Shown here: piece after piece, positions 56,151-64,000 of the stretch | Layout: each line of letters starts with the position of its first letter | Numbering within the stretch: the first letter of the stretch is position 1 | NCBI GenBank assembly: GCA_018417955.1 | Contig: JACTVC010000024.1 | Location: forward strand, 558,001 to 622,000 | Reading direction: 5' to 3' | Source of the DNA: Laccaria trichodermophora | Lineage: Eukaryota; Basidiomycota; Agaricomycetes; Agaricales; Hydnangiaceae | Length of the DNA: 64,000 nt | Program-made: the position numbers and the translations under genes | Notes under the pieces: generated by a model | The model's database searches: none | What the model was told of the DNA's origin: nothing | Seen by the model: the letters and a program-made list of their open reading frames with translations, nothing else

Positions 56151-57698
56151 CTTGACGATGATACTGCCGTCAGAAAGACCCTTGTACAGCTCGTAACTGT
56201 TCTCGTCGATGATGTTGCTGAAGGACGCGGCGACATCTCCCAACGCGATGATAACGTTACTTCGGATGCTAGCGTCTTTGGACGTTTCGAGGATCTTAAA
56301 CAACAGCTGGTGGTGCTGGTCGCAGAATCGCCAACTGACGCAGAGGAACTTGCTGAATGATAGCGTTGCAGCTGCTCACAGTGTTGGGCTCTGCAAACAA
56401 GTTTGAGATCACTCAGAAATCAATACTGGGACAATGCACGAACCCGCTTATTTGTTTTTGGGCGGTTTTGGAGTTGTCGGTGCTTGTGTTTGAGAGTGAT
56501 GATGGAGCCCATGACTTCGACGATGGCTTGGCGCATTGGGTATGACTGGTGCGTGAGACGGGTACTCGTCAGGCGATGAACATCAGAAAGGAGCAAGACG
56601 GACCTCGGAATACAGCTGGTCTAGAAGGAGAATGAGTTGTCTGGGTGATGGGCGTGGAGCGGGCTCTGCGAATCTGACGAGGAACCTCGCGAATGCACGA
56701 GAACCTTTATTATCTTGCGCATTGAAAGTCTTGCCCGCGATCTCGCGGAGGATTTCGTCCCCGACTTGAACATCTCCAGCGAGGACGGTGAGGCACTCTG
56801 CCATGGGCTCGGAGAGGTGTTCGAAGAATGTTAGGAATGGAATCATGCTGGTGTTGACAGCAAGCGATTGACCATGATGATTCACGGAGAGACATGACTT
56901 TGTAGACCCAGAGATTGAGATCTGACTTCTTCATGTAGTGTTCGTTTTCAGCGACCGTATATGCGGGTCATTTAATGGTTCTACCACTATGTTAGAAGCT
57001 AAAGAGGGGAACAGAAGATAGAGACGCACTTCATAAAGTCGTCCCATTCAACAGTCGTCGTCCAAATCCGTTGCGTCTGAAGGCGGAGAACTGTGACAAT
57101 CAGCCCAAGTGTCGCAGGAATTTGGTCCTGCCAAGTCCACGCCTCATTCTTCTTGCTCGCAGCTCCACGACCAGCCCCCCTCCCCGCTCCAACCTTCCCT
57201 CCCCTCCCGCTCCTGCCCTTGGTAGCAGCTGCCGGCGGTGGCGCATCACCATCCTCAGTGGCCTTGACCTTCTCAGCCGCCGTAACAAACCATTGCAGCA
57301 AAAACGCGTACAGCTCCAACGGCGTTTTGTGCGCCATGTACGACTTCTGATCTCCCAACTCCACATCACGCATAGTGGCCTCTAATTCCGCCAGGAGGCC
57401 AGAGGAGATGGAGTCGAGCAGTTTGCTCATAACGGAGCCATATTCGCGTCTGCGTGTTTGAGTAGACACCTATAAATTTCAAAAACCTGTTCGTCCGTAA
57501 TTGCACTGCTGGAGTCGGCAACAGCCTCCACGGCAGCTACCAAATCGTCAGATTTTGGAGTGGAATTGGAATGAGGTAGTCACCTTCAAGAAGCCGCTCC
57601 GGATCCTCTGTTGTGAGATCATAGTCGTGTGGAATGTCGTAACTATCGAGCTCTTGAAGAGCCTCAACCTCTATTCGTAAATCGAAACTGCTGATCAT
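56140..57698 (-). pseudogene. condensin subunit 1 (CND1) 5' part, internally deleted
   Basis: Minus strand from ATG 57,698: SFDLRIEVEALQELDSYDIPHDYDLTTEDP, an intron, VAAVEAVADSSSAITDEQ, KLLDSISSGLLAELEATMRDVELGDQKSYMAHKTPLELYAFLLQWFV, a Gly/Arg-rich linker, YTVAENEHYMKKSDLNLWVYKVM, FFEHLSEPMAECLTVLAGD, GDEILREIAGKTFNAQDNKGSRAFARFLVRFAE, SYPMRQAIVEVMGSII, a TAA, then a jump to [60 protein letters not shown]. Hundreds of HEAT-repeat residues are missing between the last two blocks and everything C-terminal is gone. Introns with GT..AG are kept. CND1 normally helps compact mitotic chromosomes; this copy cannot. Confidence 0.85.
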
Positions 57699-57744
57699 CG
57701 TGGTCGACGTTGACTTCAAAGTTGAACGCATCGCGTCAGTCACG

Positions 57745-57999
57745 TGGACATTTTACAACTTGGCCTTGGGTTTGGCTGGATGATCGTTCAGACGTTCAAG
57801 TCTAAAATCTCCGTAGTTTGTACACCATGAGCCTCGTCTAATGAGTTGCAAAGCGTTAAATTTTTCGAAACGGTGATTTGGCTGGTCGATGTCAATCGCA
57901 AAGCAATATTCGACCGCCCTATTTGGGCAAGTCCTGAAAATACATCTAAAATAAATGTGGAACGATACAATGTCGATTAGATAATTTCCAAATACCAGA
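57745..57999. other. interval between condensin and separase remnants
   Basis: About 250 AT-rich bases with no coding signal; compatible with a former intergenic spacer. Confidence 0.3.
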
Positions 58000-60930
58000 T
58001 CAAAGATAAAATGGTATACCGTACACCACCAGAGCTGCGCCAGTCAAGTACTTCAGCTTGCATGAATCCCGCGACTGTGCCACAGAAGCCACCAGAGACA
58101 GAGAAGGAGACGCGTGGGCCCGGGGTTCCTTTCCGGTTTCATTCCACTTGCTAACATCCGCAGGAGTCAAACGCAACTTGTCAAAGACGGATTGGGAGAA
58201 CTTGTCGATGTCCTTGTCTGTGACGTCCCACAAGTTCGCGACGAGCGTAGGGCTGATTGAAGATGTCGTTAATGGTAAGTGAAGCGGGAGACAGTTCGAA
58301 TACGTACCACCCAGCGAGCATGTAATTGTAAGGTGTTCCCGTCCTATAAAGTCGCCCAACTCCCTGAGAGCACCCGATGAACAACCCCAAAGCATAGTTG
58401 CAGCACATTTCGGAAGGCTGCGAGTCCTATGAGATCGGATATACTGTTCCCCACCTCCATGGCCAAAGTAACTACAATAAAACCATTCATATCAGCAGTA
58501 TTCATACGAACAAGAAGAAGACTTACACAACCAAGTCCTGCGTCTTCAGCGCATTCACGAACTGCTGCTCACCAAGGACCAAGAACAAGTGTTCGTCCTG
58601 GTCTTAAGCCAATGAGCTGGTCGCCTTGCCCGTGGTTGTCTTTTTCCACTGCCGAAGCTTCGCCGCGTGTTCTTCCATCACAGCCCGAAGGTCAACCACC
58701 AGCTGAGCGATATCGACTTCCGCAATAGCAACTGGAACGCCATGGAACCAATAGAGGTCCAAGATCAAGTAGATAAGATCCTCGAGCTCTTCATCTTTGC
58801 ACTTCGGTTGAGAATCGGATCATTAAGCGTCATTTGACTGGGTCCCTGTGCCTGCGATATGGTTTTCTTGTGGTTTCCTGCCCGCTGCTTCGATTTCTTG
58901 TCCTTAGCGTGAAGGCTACGCTGAAAGATCTTATCGAATTGCGCCCGGAGATCCGAAATCATCTCTGGAGTTGCATCCGACCGTGGACTTAGGATTGTCT
59001 GATATACATAGTCAACACATGTCAGACGAAAAGACAGAACCCACTAACCTTGAACGCTCCCAACCAGCAAAACTCGATATTTTCAAGCAGCTCGCGTAAC
59101 CTCGTATCCAGACTCTCACCACGTAGCCTCCACCAATTCGCGCGAGCCTCTTTGTCATCCGATTTGATGTTGACGGCTGTCTTGGTACCCTCGTCACTCA
59201 ACCTTACGATCTCGCGCAACTGACCAATAGCATCGTCATCTCCGTTATCTCTCCTTCCTTTCAGAGGCACGCAGAAAACAAGTGGTTGGCTTCCTTCAAC
59301 TCCGCCTTCTCGTCGTGAGATGAACAACGTGCTCTTGTCATCTGTGATATTGATGTTGATCACGATCCAGTTCTCCGGAAGGTCCCCCGTCTCCGAGGTC
59401 GAAAGTGATTGAACGTCAAGGCGTCGTGAGCGATATTTTTCTCGGATAGAGGTCCAGTAAGCTTGAATCAAAGTACCTTCTCGCAAAGCACTGTCTTCTG
59501 CATCATCATCGGACTCTAGATCAACGTTGAATCTTCCAGGGCGTTCTATCTTTGGCCGAGGACGAGGTGTCCCATCAGAGGTGATAAGTGGCCACTGGAG
59601 GTCGTCGGACTTCTGAAGTGCGGAAAATTTGTGTTTCAATGGATTCCAACATCTCTCTCCGCAGAGTGATTGCAGTCGAAACATCTGTGGAACCATCAGT
59701 ATCCCCAATCACGCGTGTCAGAAGCAATCTCACCAAGTAAAGTCGCAGTGACCGCTGAGCCGCCATTTCCTGGTCTACCAAGGGAGGTTTGGAAGGCTTT
59801 GATCAGTGCGAGAGAGATCGCAGCATCTTGAAGCTTGAGGACGCTACCATTCCGAAGTCAATGACAGGTTTGCTTGGAATAGCTTCTCCGCCTCTTCCAG
59901 AGCGTTCAGAACATCTTGAGTAGGTAATGCGAACGCAGCCTTGTGCGTAGTCGACATTCCCATGGGAATAGCGATTGCTACGATGTACTGGTAAGGTTCT
60001 GCAACGAACGTGAGAATGAACAACTCACTAGACTCGGTGAGGGAGCTAAGGAACATATCCATTGTGGAGAGTTAGTTTGCCCATGAGAGAGTTCTCATTC
60101 GCCTTCGAAATCGATTGGGTCAGATGTGTGCATTGAAAAGAAATCGAGGTTTCTTACCTTCATTCGGGATGAAGATGGCAGGGATAAAAACTTCTCAAGC
60201 AAGCCATTGAGGTCTTCATCTGGCTGATTGCGTCGTGACCAGACTGCTTTTGTCAGAGAAAGGTAGCAAAAAATGACCATGAACGTACTTTGCTGGTGAA
60301 GAACGGCTAACAGAGTGTCAGGGAGAAGCTTCGTCCCCAAACGTCAAAGTCTCAAATTGCTGGAACGCGCCATCAAGCCCCTCCAACATTTTCAATGTCG
60401 AAAGATAAAGTTCTTGCGCATTCTCATGCTGAGCGCTTCGCTCATTACGCTCTGCTCGGAGTCGATGAACGATAATAGTGTCAACGCCTGGCAGGTGAGA
60501 GAGTAACGCAGCAGCTTTTACCAGTGTTGCATTTGCCTCCTGCAGTTGACCAAGATGAAGCTGAACCTCTGCCTTCCTAGACAACGCACGACTGTGGGAA
60601 CGTTCAGTGCTTCAGCGAGATCCTGACCCTGCTGTGCAAAGTGCTCAGCTTCCTGGGGAGATCCACGCGTCAAGTACATTTGCGACAACGCGAACAGAGT
60701 GGAAAAAAGTCCCTGAGCTGTCCGCCACTCCAAATCATGTCTGAAAGATCGCGGAGGGTATGTCTTGTTCGGCGTAGGCTGTGATTGTGCTGGAGCGGAT
60801 GTTTGTTCAGCCGTAAGGGCTTCTTTCTTACTGTAGTTCGTCAGCAGGCTCGAGATCTTCATGCACTGAGGCGGTAGTACTAGTCTGAGTTGAGTTCGCG
60901 GCTCAACCGGCCCGCAAGGCACGTGAAAGG
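58000..60930 (-). pseudogene. separase, C-terminal half, broken inside the protease domain
   Basis: Separase is the cysteine protease that cleaves cohesin at anaphase. Minus-strand exons show TPR-like sequence (AQGLFSTLFALSQMYLTRGSPQEAEHFAQQGQDLAEALN; RKAEVQLHLGQLQEANATLVKAAALLSHLPG), a central helical part (PENWIVININITDDKSTLFISRREGG) and the protease end. The catalytic motifs remain: YFGHGGGEQYIRS after an intron at 58,470-58,524, and MLWGCSSGALRELGD. However, DEHLFLVLG is joined directly to EQQFVNALKTQDLV, so about 100-150 residues normally between them are deleted; a TAA precedes DEHLF; and one base is lost after GDF. It ends ANLWDVTDKDIDKFSQSVFDKL..YLTGAALVVYGIPFYL and stop. The 5' end stops at the outer right arm (60,915). 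Confidence 0.85.
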
Positions 60931-61154
60931 CGTGACGCGTCACAATATCTTCTTCATATCCTCAGCCTTTCATCGTCGGAAGAAATTTTTATTATATTCA
61001 CAATCTAAGCCGTAGTAAGATGCTGATGTTATTGAAGAAGAAATTTTGAATTTCTTCTTCATTTCCTCGCTGATATTATCCCTGAATAATTTATTATTTT
61101 ATCTCTGATTTATTCTCAATATCTTCTGTGAATAAATAGGCCAATGCCCCCAGT

Positions 61155-61904
61155 GGTTATGGTGTCCTTGGCCCTGTCTAGGTTATGGGGATGAGGTTGA
61201 AGGATTGACAGGATCTTACATATTGCCAGTGCTGCAGCATTAGTTTTTGACATCATGCACAAGTTGTCTTTCACATTAGGAAAGGCTATTCTAAGCCTTT
61301 CATATTGATACCTACTGTCCTATCTCAAAACATAATTATAAGTTCATGTGGGGATATGACTGAAGGATTGCCATGACTTTACATATTGCGATTGCCACAT
61401 TATCAGTTTTTTACATCATGCCCAAGTTGGCTTTCACACTGTCTGCTTTCATGTTGATATCTACTGTTCTGTCTCAATACATTGTCAACTTACAACATGA
61501 CCTGACTTGGGGACACCTTCAAGGATGAATCAGCCCATCATCATATAGCACTCAAAGAGCTGATATCAAAGTTGACTATGTTTGGGACAGGCCAATAGCT
61601 ATCAATGTGAAGGCAGACAGTGTGAAAGCCAACTTGGGCATGATGTAAAAAACTGATAATGTGGCAATCGCAATATGTAAAGTCATGGCAATCCTTCAGT
61701 CATATCCCCACATGAACTTATAATTATGTTTTGAGATAGGACAGTAGGTATCAATATGAAAGGCTTAGAATAGCCTTTCCTAATGTGAAAGACAACTTGT
61801 GCATGATGTCAAAAACTAATGCTGCAGTACTGGCAATATGTAAGATCCTGTCAATCCTTCAACCTCATCCCCATAACCTAGACAGGGCCAAGGACACCAT
61901 AACC
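61155..61904. mobile_element. 750 base palindromic element inserted in the outer right arm
   Basis: Starts GGTTATGGTGTCC and ends GGACACCATAACC; the arms are nearly perfect complements for over 300 bases around a loop near 61,450-61,620. The left outer arm at 13,975-13,990 shows the unfilled site (CCCAGTGAACCTACATG on the complementary strand), so the element arrived after the arms separated. No clean target duplication is visible. Confidence 0.85.
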
Positions 61905-61909
61905 TACAT

Positions 61910-62280
61910 GTCAACTACAAACTTTTCTAATGAAAAAGCACACTACAAACTTTGTAGTCTAAAAAAGCGGACACTACACACATTTTCAAATGAAAAAGCA
62001 GACACTACAAAATTTTCCAATAAAAAAGCGCACACTACAAACTTTTGTAGTCTATAAAGTGGACTCTACAAAAGTTTGTAGTGTCAAAAAGCACACACTA
62101 CAAACTTTTGTGGTGAAAAAGGCAAACATCAGTAAAAGTTGTAGTCTATGTCTAACTTTTGTAGTCTTTTGTAGTCCATTAGTAAATTTTATAGTCTATG
62201 TCCAACTTTTGTAGTCTTTTGTTATCTTTTCTAGCCATTAGTAAAATTTGTAGTCTATAAGTCACTTTTGTAGTGTGTCA
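61910..62280. repeat. TTTGTAGTGTCC hairpin array, copy 3 (inverted)
   Basis: Bases 61,910-62,110 match 13,810-13,970 in reverse complement unit by unit; 62,110-62,280 continues with looser TTTGTAGTCTATGTCCAAC units not present on the left. Confidence 0.8.
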
Positions 62281-62599
62281 GAGTCAATTTCCAATTTAGG
62301 GTATATACCTTCCTTTTTTGAGTCAATTTTCCCATGATACAACTATCATAGCCTTCTCTATTAGCTTTCTAAATGTGTTGAAATCATGTTGTTTGGTGTT
62401 GTTTTCATGGAGAAAAATGCAAAAAAAGCCAGTGGTAAGAAGAATCTCTTGCCTGATATCTTCACAATAGGAGCACTTTAGAACATAATTCAAACAGATT
62501 TGGGAAGCTACAGCACAGGGCTACAACTTTCATTTTGGGCTATTTTTAACAATTGGTCATGTGACCACCCTCACCATAACACATTGGACAGACCTGACA

Positions 62600-63310
62600 G
62601 GTATTAATGAAATCGGCCTGGTATGGTAATGAAATTCCAATAATATTCACCTAGGGAAGTAATGATAAGAAATGAAATCAGCCAGGTGCAGTAATGAAAT
62701 GCCAATGATATTGGGCTGGGGGAGCAATGATAAGTAATGAAATTGGCCTGGCAGAGCAATTAAATACCAATGAATTAGGCTGGGGAGGTAACAATAAGAA
62801 ATGAAATAGTAATAAAATCGGCCTGGTAGAGTAATGAAATACCCATGATATTGCACTAGGGAAGCAATGAAATGGTGATGAAATTAGCCTGGCAGAGAAA
62901 TGAAATACCCATGATATTGGGCTGGGGAGGTAATGATAAGGAATGAAATAGTAATAAAATCAGCCTGGTAGAGTAATGAAATACCAATGATATTGCACTA
63001 GGGAAGCAATGAAATGATAATGAAATCAGTCTAGTAGAGTAATGAAATACGAATGATATTGGGCTAGGGAGGTAATGAAACAGTAATGAAATTGGCCTGG
63101 TACAGCAATGAAATACCAATGATATTGGGCTGGGGAGGTAATGATAAGGAATGAAATAGTAATAAAATCGGCCTGGTAGAGTAATGAAATACCAATGATA
63201 TTGCACTAGGGAAGCAATGAAATGATAATGAAATCAGCTAGTAGAGTAATGAAATACCAATGATATTAGGCTAGGGAGGTAATGAAACAGTAATGAAATG
63301 GCCTGGCAGT
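62600..63310. repeat. AATGAAAT satellite array, right arm
   Basis: Units of about 55-65 bases (AATGAAATCGGCCTGGTAGAGTAATGAAATACCAATGATATTGGGCTGGGGAGGTAA in shortened description) form higher-order repeats of about 240 bases between 62,940 and 63,290. Minus-strand open frames of 69 and 116 codons follow the period and are not genes. Confidence 0.85.
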
Positions 63311-63422
63311 ACAATGATATCCATTTCATATCTGTAGTCCCAGTTTCTCATATCATAATTTTAGTTGGCCAGATTTAAATGACTGTGCAGGCAACTGCCC
63401 AGGTTATATCATAAAAGTGGTA

Positions 63423-63600
63423 GGCACCACTCTTCCCCCTTTCCACACTCCCTTCCCCCTCTCCACACTCCCTTCCCCCTTTCCACACTCCCTTCTCCCT
63501 CTCCACACTCCCTTCCCCCTCCATTACTCCCCTCCCCTCCCTTCTCACTCCCCACCACCATCCCTTCATCACTTTTCATCACTCCCTCCCCTCCCTGTAA
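63423..63600. repeat. pyrimidine-rich 20 base tandem repeat
   Basis: Five copies of CCACACTCCCTTCCCCCTCT followed by looser CCCTCC/TCACTCC repeats. Directly abuts the outer end of the right arm. Confidence 0.8.
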
Positions 63601-64000
63601 AATTAAATTGTAGTAAATAGACTTAATTAATTACATTCAATACATCTTATTTTTCACTGGTCAGATTTACCTATCATAAGGCATTCTTAGCATTAACTTG
63701 TGGTGCAAATGACATAAGCTTGTTGAGTACTTAGAACAGCTATTGCAAATGGAAGCTGGGATAGATGGAAGAAAACCACACATTTCATTGTTGACTCTTA
63801 TCATTATATCAATCATTGCACATTGGATTATTTGTGCCACAAAGGGTGTAACCCTGGTCAATTAAATGGTTCTGCTCCAAATCTTGTCAAAGTTGCTCAT
63901 GATAAGAATGGTTGACCATATCTTCAACAGGCATTTAATACACAAGTATGCATTATGCACTTCTATTAATTTTAATTTGATTTGACTTACTCAATTTCAG
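63601..64000. other. AT-rich end of window
   Basis: No gene, element end or array recognised; a minus frame at 63,667-63,861 has no supporting feature. Confidence 0.3.

Larger units (their letters stand above)
60915..63425. repeat. outer inverted arm, right
   Basis: Reverse-complement partner of 12,665-14,220: AAGGCACGTGAAAGGCGTGA at the inner end, 240 shared bases, CCAATGCCCCCAGTG, then a 750 base insertion absent from the left arm, then TACATGTCAACTACAAAC, the TTTGTAGT array, the CATGGAGAAAAATGCAAA and TGGTCATGTGACCA blocks and the AATGAAAT array. It ends near ATCATAAAAGTGGTAGGCAC, a terminal-looking block also seen at 8,321. Confidence 0.8.

Noticed and set aside
62647..63206. Minus-strand frames of 69 and 116 codons with Tyr/Phe-Ile-Thr-Leu repeats
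   Set aside because: They run along the AATGAAAT satellite and follow its period; no start context, no other codon structure.
12665..63425. Starship-type giant element with a tyrosine recombinase captain
   Set aside because: No DUF3435-type tyrosine recombinase frame was seen, and Starships lack long satellite inverted arms; they are known from Pezizomycotina.

Overview
The window is nuclear DNA of a filamentous basidiomycete, most likely an agaricomycete mushroom. Genes carry many 45-65 base introns with GT..AG ends. The recognisable families are typical of that group: a STE3-type pheromone receptor, a membrane-anchored bHLH (SREBP-like) factor, tnp2/CACTA-type transposases, fungal TET/JBP-like and JmjC oxygenases, and a Tc1/mariner relative. 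It is not a bacterial or phage region. All gene models are read by eye and unsupported by transcripts.

The layout is a set of nested inverted repeats. (1) Bases 1-12,660 and about 63,430-64,000 are AT-rich repeat desert: satellite arrays whose units are themselves small hairpins, foldback elements, and a decayed Ty3/gypsy pol region (8,322-11,660) split by two short DNA elements. (2) An outer pair of repeat-rich arms in opposite orientation (about 12,665-14,220 and 60,915-63,425) encloses the GC-richer, gene-bearing middle. (3) Just inside the outer arms lie broken copies of conserved housekeeping or mating genes with introns still present: STE3 receptor and SREBP-like factor on the left; aconitase, condensin CND1 and separase on the right. 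(4) A second, nearly identical pair of inverted arms (18,657-21,385 and 51,655-54,369, about 2.7 kb each) carries a decayed PRP43-like helicase fragment and an intact three-exon gene for a 132-residue protein. (5) Between these inner arms, 21.4-51.7 kb holds mostly intact genes: a JmjC protein with a coding minisatellite, a tnp2-type transposase with lesions, a TET/JBP-like DNA oxygenase with its key residues, an F-box protein, a WD40 protein with C-terminal membrane helices, and several uncharacterised proteins.

The contrast between an intact interior, near-identical 2.7 kb arms and a decayed gene-fragment shell is the main result. One reading is a very large composite transposable element, or a younger one nested in an older one, carrying chromatin-modifying cargo (TET/JBP and JmjC oxygenases beside a transposase) and having picked up host gene fragments. 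The competing reading is an ordinary inverted segmental duplication in a degenerate, possibly dispensable, chromosome region. No target-site duplication was found for either large structure, so the transposon reading is inference.
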